Source: a bacterium (GTDB lineage Bacteria > UBP4 > UBA4092 > JAOAEQ01). From it: a stretch of 64,000 nucleotides of DNA. This document shows positions 17,972 through 25,599 of this stretch, in pieces. The notes beneath the pieces are model-generated. The model was not told the origin of the DNA. It did not search any database and worked only from the letters and a program-made list of their open reading frames with translations. Position numbers and translations under genes: made by a program. Numbering within the stretch: position 1 is the first letter of the stretch; every line of letters starts with the position of its first letter. The stretch is from positions 1-64,000 of the forward strand of contig JAOAEQ010000011.1 of assembly GCA_026416715.1 (NCBI GenBank). The letters are read 5' to 3'.

Positions 17972-19429
17972 ATGAATGCTCACATCAACCTTTGGCTAAA
18001 AACCTATCGAATTGAGTTCATACTTTTTTTCTTACTGTGGTTCACCTACGGCTATTTCATCCATCAGAACCCTGGATGGAATGTTACCACGCGGATGGAT
18101 TTCATCTATGCCGTAGTTGACCAAGGGACACTTTCGATAGATGCTTATTACCATCAGCCGTCGAAAGAATATTATACCGGCGATGTTGCTGAATATAACG
18201 GTCAGCATTATTCGGATAAAGCGCCAGGACTCGCCCTGCTCGGCATTCCGGTCTATGCGGGATTTATCAACCTAGCCGATATAATCGGCTGGCATCCGAG
18301 TCCGTTAATTTCTCGATATATTGTCACCTTATTTACGGTCGGATTACTTTCCGCAACGCTTGGCGTAATCTTGTATCGGTTTCTAGCGGTTTTTGATGCG
18401 AATAACCAGAATCGGGTGATGGTGGTTTGCGCCTATGCGTTTGGAACCATTGCGTTTCCTTATTCAACCTTATTTTTTAGTCATATACCCGCAGCTGTAT
18501 TTTGTTTTTTGGGATTCTATCTCATATTTACAAAAATAAGATATCAACCGGTAGAGGTTAGAAATCAGATGGGAGAAGCCAGAAAACAACAAAATCGAAC
18601 TACTAGCTACTGGCTTCTAGCCTCAGGTTTTTTTGCCGGCTATGCGCTGATAACTGAGTATCCAGTCGGGCTCATCGTTTTCGGATTAGTCGTTTATTTA
18701 TACCTCCAGCGGAAGAAAATACACGATGTTATTTTATTTCTTGTTCCTATATTTATTTGCTTACTAATTCCTGCGATGATCAATTATCTCCAGTTCGGAA
18801 CACCGTTTGCGCTTGGGTATCAATATGAGAAACTGGATGAATTCCGCACCGGAATGAGTCGCGGATTGTTCGGGATAACTGTTCCCTCGTTAAAAACATT
18901 GTATGGGATAACCGTTCATCCGTTTCGTGGATTATTCTTCTGGTCGCCAGTATTAATCTTATCGCTATTCGGCTTCTATCATTTCTATCGGGAGAAGAAG
19001 TTCCGAAACGAGTTCTGGTTATTCCTTGTTATCGTCGTCGTATTTTTCTTGTTTAACATCTCATATTTCGCTTGGTGGGGCGGGTGGGCGACTGGACCAC
19101 GGCATATCATTCCGATACTGCCGTTTTTAAGTATCCCGATGATCTATCTATTCTCTCGATTGAAAAAACTCAGTCTCGGATTGAGTTTGATTTCGATAGG
19201 TTTAATGATTATCGCTACTGCAGCTGACCCGCAGGTTCCACAATCCTATCTCTATCCGCTTTGGGAATTCGCGCTTCCTCGATTGATGTATGGTATTGTA
19301 ACTCTCAATCTCGGTTCCCTCTTATTTGGATTACAAGGGTTAACAAGTTTGATTCCGTTACTTAGTCTCCTTATCCTCGGCATCGGATTACTCGTTAGAG
19401 TATCACAACAAGCATCTAAAACAACTTAA
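17972..19429 (+). CDS. Polytopic membrane protein, probable GT-C-type glycosyltransferase
   Basis: This 485-residue protein has 10 or more transmembrane helices. A long loop after the first helix contains acidic residues (T-R-M-D-F-I-Y and D-V-A-E-Y-N-G-Q-H-Y-S-D-K-A-P-G), the position where GT-C enzymes hold their catalytic Asp/Glu. A later W-W-G-G-W-A-T-G-P-R-H loop is typical of this group of uncharacterised bacterial membrane proteins. It lies 24 bases after the ArnT-like gene and is probably co-transcribed. Glycosyltransferase function is inferred from topology and context only. Confidence 0.6.
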   Translation: MNAHINLWLKTYRIEFILFFLLWFTYGYFIHQNPGWNVTTRMDFIYAVVDQGTLSIDAYYHQPSKEYYTGDVAEYNGQHYSDKAPGLALLGIPVYAGFINLADIIGWHPSPLISRYIVTLFTVGLLSATLGVILYRFLAVFDANNQNRVMVVCAYAFGTIAFPYSTLFFSHIPAAVFCFLGFYLIFTKIRYQPVEVRNQMGEARKQQNRTTSYWLLASGFFAGYALITEYPVGLIVFGLVVYLYLQRKKIHDVILFLVPIFICLLIPAMINYLQFGTPFALGYQYEKLDEFRTGMSRGLFGITVPSLKTLYGITVHPFRGLFFWSPVLILSLFGFYHFYREKKFRNEFWLFLVIVVVFFLFNISYFAWWGGWATGPRHIIPILPFLSIPMIYLFSRLKKLSLGLSLISIGLMIIATAADPQVPQSYLYPLWEFALPRLMYGIVTLNLGSLLFGLQGLTSLIPLLSLLILGIGLLVRVSQQASKTT

Positions 19430-19557
19430 TCGCAGAGAACGCAGAGTTTATCCTGCTTTTCATCCTCAAATAACTACTGATTATATTCCTTGCAGGGGAG
19501 TTGAATTAAATCGTATAATAATTAAAATCGAGTTTAATGAGTTAAATAAAATCATTA

Positions 19558-19632
19558 CTACCAAGATACTAAGACATAAAGTTTTACAAATTCATTTTTT
19601 AGTGATTCGTGGTGGTTTTTGTGCCTTGGTAG
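19558..19632. repeat. Widely spaced inverted repeat upstream of tRNA-Ser
   Basis: CTACCAAG (19558-19565) is repeated in inverse as CTTGGTAG (19625-19632), with partial similarity continuing inward. The segment lies in the 266-base gap between the membrane gene and tRNA-Ser. It looks like a non-coding intergenic repeat; no function is apparent. Confidence 0.35.
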
Positions 19633-19695
19633 CAGGTTTTGGTTTTCCAATTTAACCCATTTATCCATTTAACCATTTAACTGGGTTTAAGGTAC

Positions 19696-19786
19696 GGAGA
19701 GATGTCCGAGTTGGTCGAAGGAGCACGCCTGGAGAGCGTGTAGGTGGGTAACTGCCTCGTGGGTTCGAATCCCACTCTCTCCGCCA
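19696..19786 (+). tRNA. tRNA-Ser (anticodon GGA), CCA encoded
   Basis: A 7-bp acceptor stem (19696-19702 with 19776-19782), discriminator G and encoded CCA (19784-19786) frame a cloverleaf. The anticodon stem CACGC/GCGTG (19724-19728 with 19736-19740) closes the loop CTGGAGA, giving GGA at 19731-19733. A long variable arm, as in class II tRNAs, precedes a GTGGG/CCCAC T arm with TTCGAAT. The downstream neighbours are an eroded regulator and a nuclease gene, so this tRNA may have been an integration site. Confidence 0.97.
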
Positions 19787-19819
19787 GAGTACGCTAAACC
19801 TTTATCTAGCACAAGTAAA

Positions 19820-19855
19820 AGTTTGTTTTATATCGGGAGGGAAACAAAACAAACT
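19820..19855. repeat. AT-rich 10-bp inverted repeat downstream of tRNA-Ser
   Basis: AGTTTGTTTT (19820-19829) pairs perfectly with AAAACAAACT (19846-19855) across a 16-base loop containing GGGAGGG. It is not followed by a T tract. It lies between tRNA-Ser and the decayed XRE regulator. It could be a tRNA transcript end or a leftover of an inserted element. Confidence 0.4.
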
Positions 19856-19950
19856 GCTAAATAACCTAAACACAATATCAGTTCGAACTTTATTTTAACC
19901 AGCAGCGGTTTTATACTTTTTCATTGATTGATTTTATATTTTTTGTTAAT

Positions 19951-20159
19951 ATGAGAGAAGATGAAAATGCAAAAGTAAACAAAAAATATTGAGTGAAAAT
20001 TTCGGCTTAACTCAAGACGATTTAGCCAAGAAAGTTAATATTAAATACACTACGCTTATAGAGCTCGAAAAGTGGAGCAGTTAATCAACCAAGTGTTTAA
20101 ACAATGGCAAAAATTGACAAAACTCGCTGGGTGTTAGTATTGAGAAGTTAAATAAATAA
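19951..20159 (+). pseudogene. Decayed XRE-family helix-turn-helix regulator
   Basis: One frame from 19986 reads I-L-S-E-N-F-G-L-T-Q-D-D-L-A-K-K-V-N-I-K-Y-T-T-L-I-E-L-E-K, a typical XRE/Cro HTH, and then stops at 20082. The conserved continuation appears in other frames: V-N-Q-P-S-V, stop, T-M-A-K-I-D-K-T and finally G-V-S-I-E-K-L-N-K ending at 20159. The expected product is thus spread over at least two frameshifts and one stop, and no start codon is in frame with the HTH. It lies 15 bases ahead of the EVE-nuclease gene and may once have controlled it. Confidence 0.8.
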
Positions 20160-20174
20160 ACCTGGCCAAACATT

Positions 20175-21287
20175 ATGCGATATTATATTGATTTATTTTC
20201 TCCAGAAACCGCAAAAGCTTTTGCAGATTCATCTCAAGATGTAACTGGGTTTCGTATTTCTCGAAAAACTTATGTAGAAAATCAAAAAATCGGCCTTGGC
20301 GACAGATTTATTTGTTATGTTACGAGGATACAAAGATTTATAGGTGTATTAGAAATACAAAGCGATCCTTATATTGATAACATACCAATACTTACTGCGG
20401 AAAACGATCCCTTTGTGTTAAGGTTCAAAGTAAAAACGCTTGTTTGGTTACCATTAGAAAAGTCTATACCTATCCATATTGATGAATTATGGAATAACCT
20501 TTCTTTTACAAAAGGGCTTGCTAAAGACAACCTTAGATGGATATTTATGGTTCGTGGTTCTCCTAAGCTTTGGCCGCAGAAAGATTGCGAGCTTATTGAA
20601 AAAGCATTGTTGGAACAATCTAAAATTCAGAAAGATTACAGCTTTTCCGAAGAAGAATCTAGTAAATTAAAACCTCAAAAAATAAGAGTAAGTGATAAAA
20701 AAGAAATAATAGTATCGGTACCAGAGGAAGAAGTTACAGAAGAAATTGAGATTAAAGAAGAAGATAGGAAAGCAATCGCTATTCAAGCTAAACTTGCGGA
20801 AATTGGAGAAAAACTCGGCCTGAAAATATGGTTACCAAATAGCGATAGAGTTAAAGTTTTAAGCATTTGGAAACCTAAAAATGAAGACATACTATTAAAC
20901 GAATTACCCTTAGTCTTTGATGATACAACACTTAAAACAATAAGAAATATAGATGTTTTATGGATAAAAGGACGTTCGATCGTTAGAGCTTTTGAAGTAG
21001 AACATACGACTTCAATATATTCTGGGATTCTAAGAATGGCAGATTTATTGGCACTTCAACCTATGCTCAATATTAAAATTCATATTGTAGCGCCTTCTGA
21101 GCGTAAGGAAGCTGTTTTCAGACAAATAACAAGACCGGTTTTTTCTTTAATCGGCGAAAACTCTCTTTCGGAAGTATGCTCTTATATTTCATATGATTCG
21201 ATTATAGAATTAGCTCAGGAAGAAAGATTAGAGTTTATGAATGATACAATTGTAGATGAGTATTCTGAGTTTTTTGGTGAACAATAA
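20175..21287 (+). CDS. EVE domain fused to PD-(D/E)XK-like nuclease (candidate modification-dependent restriction enzyme)
   Basis: Residues 1-150 match the EVE fold of the PUA superfamily: Y-Y-I-D-L-F-S-P-E-T, a G-D-R-F-I-C-Y-V strand, R-F-I-G-V-L-E-I, and the closing W-I-F-M-V-R-G-S-P-K-L. EVE domains bind modified bases. A charged linker (about 155-200) leads to a helix with I-Q-A-K-L-A-E-I-G-E-K-L-G-L-K-I-W, then a nuclease-like core (about 250-320) with I-D-V-L-W and A-F-E-V-E-H-T-T-S-I-Y, consistent with the D...ExE of PD-(D/E)XK enzymes. The gene is clearly AT-richer than its neighbours, with AGA, AGG and ATA codons, and lies beside tRNA-Ser and a dead XRE gene. No methyltransferase is near, which suits a type IV-like role. 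Function is inferred. Confidence 0.75.
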   Translation: MRYYIDLFSPETAKAFADSSQDVTGFRISRKTYVENQKIGLGDRFICYVTRIQRFIGVLEIQSDPYIDNIPILTAENDPFVLRFKVKTLVWLPLEKSIPIHIDELWNNLSFTKGLAKDNLRWIFMVRGSPKLWPQKDCELIEKALLEQSKIQKDYSFSEEESSKLKPQKIRVSDKKEIIVSVPEEEVTEEIEIKEEDRKAIAIQAKLAEIGEKLGLKIWLPNSDRVKVLSIWKPKNEDILLNELPLVFDDTTLKTIRNIDVLWIKGRSIVRAFEVEHTTSIYSGILRMADLLALQPMLNIKIHIVAPSERKEAVFRQITRPVFSLIGENSLSEVCSYISYDSIIELAQEERLEFMNDTIVDEYSEFFGEQ

Positions 21288-21351
21288 TCTCGTTTTATCT
21301 GTGGCAAGTTTAACCGTTTATTTTATTCCGCAGAATTAACTTCTACAATCA

Positions 21352-22437
21352 ATGCATCCTATCCCAGTTTTTGATGGGCATAACGATACGCTCTATCATC
21401 TTTTCCTGCCAGAAAAAAGTAAAGGACGGACTTTTTTCGTCGAAAGTTCGTTCGGGCATATCGATTATCCGCGCGCGAAAAAAGGCGGACTAATAGGCGG
21501 GTTCTTCGGGATTTATACTCCACCGCCAAAATCTACTTTGGAACCAGTCACGCAGTTCAACGCCCAGATGACCGAATCGGAATATAATGCCCCGCTACCA
21601 CCACCGTTAAATTATGATTATGCACATACGTTTGTTCATTCAGTAATCGATTTCGCTGAACAGCTAGAACAGCTATCTGCTGGGAAAGTTAAAATTGTCC
21701 GGCGGTATTCCGAATTACAACAGTGGATTGAAAATGATATCCTTGCGTTCGTCCTCCATATCGAAGGAGCGGAAGCTATTAATCCGGATTTATCGGATTT
21801 ACCGGAGTTCTATCAGCGTGGGGTTAGGTCGCTCGGATTAGTCTGGAGCCGGCCGAATGCGTTCGGTTCCGGTGTTCCGTTCCGATATCCGAGTTCGCCG
21901 GATATCGGTCATGGACTGACTCAGGCAGGGAAAAACCTAGTCGCAGCGTGTAATGAATTAGGGATTATCCTAGATTTATCGCATCTGAATGAACAAGGGT
22001 TCTGGGATGTAGCGAAACTATCGAAACATCCGTTAGTCGTCAGTCATACCGGCGTGCATGCGATATGTCCATCAAGTCGCAACTTAACTGATGAACAGAT
22101 TGATGCGATCGCTGATTCTGGCGGAGTTGTCGGGATAATGTTCCAACCGGCACATCTGCAATTTAGCGGTAACAAGGACCCTATGCCGAATGATAATGTT
22201 GCAATAACCGATATTGTTAAACATATTGATTATATTAAGACGCGAATTGGAATAGAACATGTTGCGTTCGGATCGGATTTCGATGGCGCTCAAATGCCGA
22301 AAGAGTTAAACGATGTTTCAGGGTTACAGAAATTGATTGAGGCACTTCGCCAAGCGGAATATGCGGATAAAGATATCGAAAAGATTGCGTATAAGAATTG
22401 GTTTCGAGTTATTCAAGAAACGTGGATACGTGGATAG
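21352..22437 (+). CDS. Membrane dipeptidase, peptidase M19 family
   Basis: M19 enzymes are di-zinc dipeptidases of the amidohydrolase fold. The zinc motif H-x-D appears at residues 10-12 (D-G-H-N-D-T-L), the bridging Glu in H-I-E-G-A-E-A, further His in L-D-L-S-H-L-N and V-V-S-H-T-G, and the active-site strand G-S-D-F-D-G-A near residue 308. The length, 361 residues, fits. No signal peptide is present, so it is probably cytoplasmic and recycles dipeptides. A terminator-like hairpin lies about 210 bases downstream. Confidence 0.93.
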   Translation: MHPIPVFDGHNDTLYHLFLPEKSKGRTFFVESSFGHIDYPRAKKGGLIGGFFGIYTPPPKSTLEPVTQFNAQMTESEYNAPLPPPLNYDYAHTFVHSVIDFAEQLEQLSAGKVKIVRRYSELQQWIENDILAFVLHIEGAEAINPDLSDLPEFYQRGVRSLGLVWSRPNAFGSGVPFRYPSSPDIGHGLTQAGKNLVAACNELGIILDLSHLNEQGFWDVAKLSKHPLVVSHTGVHAICPSSRNLTDEQIDAIADSGGVVGIMFQPAHLQFSGNKDPMPNDNVAITDIVKHIDYIKTRIGIEHVAFGSDFDGAQMPKELNDVSGLQKLIEALRQAEYADKDIEKIAYKNWFRVIQETWIRG

Positions 22438-22649
22438 ATGCGCAATAGCAAATGTCGAATGTATCAAATGTGATATCCCCTAATTTTCTGATAACAATAT
22501 TGTACTTCACTGAGGCAAGCAAGTTCGCCATTGGAGAACTTGCTCCATCGTTTATTTCATTCGAGTTAGATTTGTTAACACATCGCTAACTTGTCGTTTC
22601 CAGTTAGCAGATAATATTTCATATAATTTACTGTTTAAAGAAGCATATT

Positions 22650-22680
22650 AGCAGATTCTGCATTAGAAAATCTGCTTTTT
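22650..22680 (+). terminator. Intrinsic terminator between M19 dipeptidase and EamA transporter
   Basis: AGCAGATT (22650-22657) pairs with AATCTGCT (22669-22676) across an 11-base loop and is followed by a T tract (22676-22680). It lies 27 bases before the start of the transporter gene, so it either ends the dipeptidase transcript or acts in the transporter leader. Confidence 0.7.
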
Positions 22681-22707
22681 CTGATATGATATTATAAATA
22701 GTATCGT

Positions 22708-23592
22708 ATGACGTGGCTCGTATATACTCTCATAGCAACGTTGTTAATTTCGATAGTAAATATTATTGATAAATATCTGATATCGAAACTAGGGGTTAAA
22801 CCGCTCGTTCCGGTGATGATATTAGGATTAATCGGAGCGATTTCAGCGGGAGTCATTCTTGCGATTGAAGGGTTCGTCATTTTAGCTCCGGTTCATTTAT
22901 GGTTAGCGTTCATTTGCGGGATTCTGTTCATCTTGAATGTTTATTTCTATTTTGAAGCGGTGAAAATTGAAGATATCTCTCGGATTGTTCCGCTGTATTA
23001 TCTCTCGCCGATATATATTCTGGTTATCGCTTGGTTCTTTCTCGGAGAACGGTTCTCCGCATCGAAATATATCGGAATCCTGCTGATCGTTTCGATGGCA
23101 ATCGTTATTTCGATGAAAGATTTTAAATCGTTCCGGATGAGTAGAGCGTTTTGGTATATGATCTTAGCATCGGTGGCGGTAAGTATTGTGCAAGTTATAA
23201 CCAAATATCTCTTAAATTCAAACGAGTTCTGGCCGGTATTCGCATATATCCGGCTAGGAGCGTTTGTCGCATTAATTCCGGTATATTGGACGAAATATCC
23301 GGAATTGAAAAGGCAATATCAGACCGCTGGAAAGAAACCGTTTGGGATAATCGTTGTGAATGAAACCGTAACCTTATTTTCGTTAATACTCTACACTGCA
23401 GCGATTGCAGTTGGATTTGTAACTCTGGTTAACGCGTTATCCGCAACTCAACCATTATTCGTTTTAATGTTCTCGGTGTTGCTGAGTCTATGGTATCCGC
23501 AGATTCTCAAAGAAGAACTTTCTAAATCTGGGATATTGATTAAGCTGGTTGCGATCATCCTGATGTTTATCGGTATCATGCTCATCAGATGA
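22708..23592 (+). CDS. EamA/DMT superfamily transporter
   Basis: The 294-residue protein has ten hydrophobic helices in two homologous halves, the drug/metabolite transporter layout. Features include the first-helix S-I-V-N-I-I-D-K-Y and the half-ending P-L-Y-Y-L-S-P-I-Y-I-L-V and F-L-G-E-R. It is related to small-molecule exporters and may move metabolites or polyprenyl-linked amino sugars; the substrate cannot be told. A terminator-like hairpin follows closely, before tRNA-Met. Confidence 0.88.
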   Translation: MTWLVYTLIATLLISIVNIIDKYLISKLGVKPLVPVMILGLIGAISAGVILAIEGFVILAPVHLWLAFICGILFILNVYFYFEAVKIEDISRIVPLYYLSPIYILVIAWFFLGERFSASKYIGILLIVSMAIVISMKDFKSFRMSRAFWYMILASVAVSIVQVITKYLLNSNEFWPVFAYIRLGAFVALIPVYWTKYPELKRQYQTAGKKPFGIIVVNETVTLFSLILYTAAIAVGFVTLVNALSATQPLFVLMFSVLLSLWYPQILKEELSKSGILIKLVAIILMFIGIMLIR

Positions 23593-23598
23593 AAAAAG

Positions 23599-23635
23599 AG
23601 TTGGTTTGTTCCGTCATTTAAGAAACAACTTTTTT
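23599..23635 (+). terminator. Probable terminator after EamA transporter
   Basis: AGTT-G-TTT (from 23599, one bulged G) pairs with AAA-C-AACT (23623-23630), followed by six T (23630-23635). The stem is AT-rich and imperfect, so the call is moderate. It would separate the transporter message from the tRNA pair. Confidence 0.5.
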
Positions 23636-23685
23636 AATTTGCTCTTTTTGTAGTACAATATATAGTTAAATAAATCAATGGTTAT

Positions 23686-23762
23686 GGCGGCGTAGCTCAG
23701 ATGGCTAGAGCATGCGGTTCATACCCGCACTGTCAGGGGTTCGAATCCCTTCGCCGCCACCA
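23686..23762 (+). tRNA. tRNA with anticodon CAU (Met elongator or Ile2), CCA encoded
   Basis: The acceptor stem GGCGGCG/CGCCGCC (23686-23692 with 23752-23758) and encoded CCA frame a normal cloverleaf. The anticodon stem TGCGG/CCGCA closes the loop TTCATAC, giving CAT. A G1-C72 pair argues against initiator tRNA. Elongator Met and lysidine-modified Ile2 cannot be separated confidently by eye. Confidence 0.95.
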
Positions 23763-23790
23763 TAGTCATTTCACATTGAGCAGATACAAC

Positions 23791-23875
23791 GCCGGGATGG
23801 TGGAATTGGCATACACGTACGTTTGAGGTGCGTATGGGGAGACCCGTGCGGGTTCAAGTCCCGCTCCCGGCACCA
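23791..23875 (+). tRNA. tRNA-Leu (anticodon GAG), CCA encoded
   Basis: The acceptor stem GCCGGGA/TCCCGGC (23791-23797 with 23865-23871), discriminator A and encoded CCA are present. The anticodon loop TTGAGGT gives GAG. A class II variable arm and the GCGGG/CCCGC T arm with TTCAAGT complete the molecule. It lies 28 bases after the CAU tRNA, probably in one transcript. Confidence 0.97.
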
Positions 23876-24053
23876 TATTTAATCTCACATTTCTTTCTCG
23901 TCATATGTTTCATCGTGTTCTCTTTCGTCTTCATCGAGTGAACCTCAGTGATGTTTCCGATTAAACGCCGGTTAATCAAACGCAATTGTTATCCGAACGA
24001 ATGAAAACCAACCGAACGAGCATAAATTTTATTCGAAACAATTAGTTTTCCCC

Positions 24054-24082
24054 TTGACACTCTACTTAAATAGAGATACAAT
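24054..24082 (+). promoter_or_regulatory. Sigma-70-type promoter for the DppA-type aminopeptidase
   Basis: TTGACA (24054-24059) and TACAAT (24077-24082) are separated by exactly 17 bases. Transcription should start near 24089, giving a leader of about 35 bases with GAGGAG at 24104-24109. The TTG of the -35 box happens to be in frame with the gene; it is promoter, not start codon. Confidence 0.85.
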
Positions 24083-24122
24083 CGTAAGGCAAATTTATTT
24101 AACGAGGAGCCACATTATTGAT

Positions 24123-24923
24123 ATGAAACTCTTTATTTCTGCGGATATGGAAGGTATCTCCGGAATTGTGCATAACGACCAGCGGAATCGTGACGGTCGG
24201 GATTATGAGAAATCACGCAAATTGATGACGGAAGAAGTGAATGCGGCTATTGACGGTGCACTAGCTGCAGGAGTTAAAGAAATCGTGGTTAACGATTCGC
24301 ATGATACGATGCGGAATATCATTCCGGCAGATTTACATCCCGCCGCTAGTCTCATCTCCGGAGATTATAAACCATTGTCAATGATGCAAGGGATAGATAG
24401 AACATTTGATTTTGTTTTTTTTATTGGCTATCATGCGAAACGTGGAACCGCTGGTGCGGTAATGGATCATACCTATACCGAAAGCGGGGTATATCGACTC
24501 CGAATTAATGGAAAACCTTACGGCGAAACCGGAATAAACGCTGCGGTGGCTGGATATTTTGGTGTGCCGGTTATTTTAGTTTGTGGTGATGATAAATTAG
24601 CGCTGGAAGCGAAAGAAACCCTTAAAAACGTGGTTACGGTAACCGTAAAATTCGGGCAAGGGAGAACATCAGCGCGGAATCTCCATCCGGAAAAGGTTAA
24701 ACAACTCATTAAATCGGCAGCGATTGATGCGATTCAGCGCCGGAAAGAATTTCAGCCATTTAAATTTACTCCGCCAATCGTTATGGACCTCGATTTTGTC
24801 TATACGCATTACGCTGACCGGGCTTGTCGCATACCAGGGGTGAAACGGACCGGTGCAGCATCAATTCGATATATTAGCAGAGATTATCTAGAATTGTTCA
24901 AAGTTTTCCTAGCCGTAATGTAA
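24123..24923 (+). CDS. dppA: D-aminopeptidase DppA, peptidase M55 family
   Basis: M55 enzymes are zinc D-aminopeptidases that release D-Ala from short peptides. The ligands are visible: D and E in S-A-D-M-E-G (residues 8 and 10), His in N-D-S-H-D-T-M, His in G-Y-H-A-K-R-G and Glu in Y-G-E-T-G-I-N. From the ATG at 24123 the protein has 266 residues, the family norm; a sigma-70 promoter ends 41 bases earlier and rules out the longer in-frame TTG. A role in recycling peptidoglycan peptides, alongside the M19 dipeptidase nearby, is plausible but inferred. Confidence 0.93.
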   Translation: MKLFISADMEGISGIVHNDQRNRDGRDYEKSRKLMTEEVNAAIDGALAAGVKEIVVNDSHDTMRNIIPADLHPAASLISGDYKPLSMMQGIDRTFDFVFFIGYHAKRGTAGAVMDHTYTESGVYRLRINGKPYGETGINAAVAGYFGVPVILVCGDDKLALEAKETLKNVVTVTVKFGQGRTSARNLHPEKVKQLIKSAAIDAIQRRKEFQPFKFTPPIVMDLDFVYTHYADRACRIPGVKRTGAASIRYISRDYLELFKVFLAVM

Positions 24924-25017
24924 CCTAATAGTTGAATATTTGATTTTCTTATGTTATTCTTAAAGCTGAAATTTTAGTAATGCTGGATTCATATTATCGT
25001 TGAGGTGTGGTATAAGT

Positions 25018-25557
25018 ATGAACTTGCGCTTGCCAAATTTCATCTTATTGTTAATAGTTTGTCTTTGTTTAGCAATACTTATTACCGGCTGCGCTAAAAC
25101 CAGAGTCGCTAAAAAACCGATTATCATCGAACCAGCCGAACCTGTTCCGCCACCAGAACCTCCTCCAGCACCACTACCGCCACCGCCGCCGGAACCTGAA
25201 TCAGTTACTCCAGCGCCGCCCCCGCCCCCTGAACCAGTTGTAGTTATCCCATCAGTACCACCATCACCGCCGCCCCCGCCACCAAAACCTGTTGCACCAC
25301 CAGCAAAAAAACCAGCGCTACAATTCGCTACGGTTACCGTTCCCCCAATAAGCATTCTAGGCAAAAAAATATCTACCGTTGATATTCTAACCGCACCGGG
25401 ACCAAATAATCCTGTAGTTGCTCAGGTTTCAGATAAAACTCGGGTACAAATTATTTCAAAAACCGCAAATAACTGGTATAAAATCAAATTGCCTGACGGG
25501 CGAGTTGGTTGGATTTCAGGGAATTTTCTAATCATCCCGGTTAAAACCAGTCCGTGA
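25018..25557 (+). CDS. SH3b-domain lipoprotein with long Pro-rich linker
   Basis: From the ATG at 25018 (GAGGTG at 25002-25007) the 179-residue product has a signal peptide with lipobox L-I-T-G-C (Cys25). A low-complexity Pro/Glu-rich stretch (about 40-100) should act as an extended spacer from the membrane. The C-terminal 70 residues form a bacterial SH3 domain: I-S-T-V-D-I-L-T-A-P-G-P, then W-Y-K-I-K-L-P-D-G-R-V-G-W-I-S. SH3b domains bind peptidoglycan, so this is probably an envelope protein that touches the cell wall. It precedes the zinc-ribbon membrane gene by 42 bases. Confidence 0.8.
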   Translation: MNLRLPNFILLLIVCLCLAILITGCAKTRVAKKPIIIEPAEPVPPPEPPPAPLPPPPPEPESVTPAPPPPPEPVVVIPSVPPSPPPPPPKPVAPPAKKPALQFATVTVPPISILGKKISTVDILTAPGPNNPVVAQVSDKTRVQIISKTANNWYKIKLPDGRVGWISGNFLIIPVKTSP

Positions 25558-25599
25558 TAAAGTGTATACTGGTATAATAACTTGGCAATAGGTTATCTT

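Noticed and set aside
19787-21351. An attachment-site duplicate of the tRNA-Ser 3' end on the far side of the EVE-nuclease gene
   Set aside because: No copy of the tRNA 3' end is seen up to the next gene and no integrase is present, so integration is only suspected.
24054-24122. A longer start for the M55 aminopeptidase at TTG 24054
   Set aside because: This TTG is the -35 box of a strong promoter whose -10 lies at 24077-24082, so it cannot be transcribed from that promoter.
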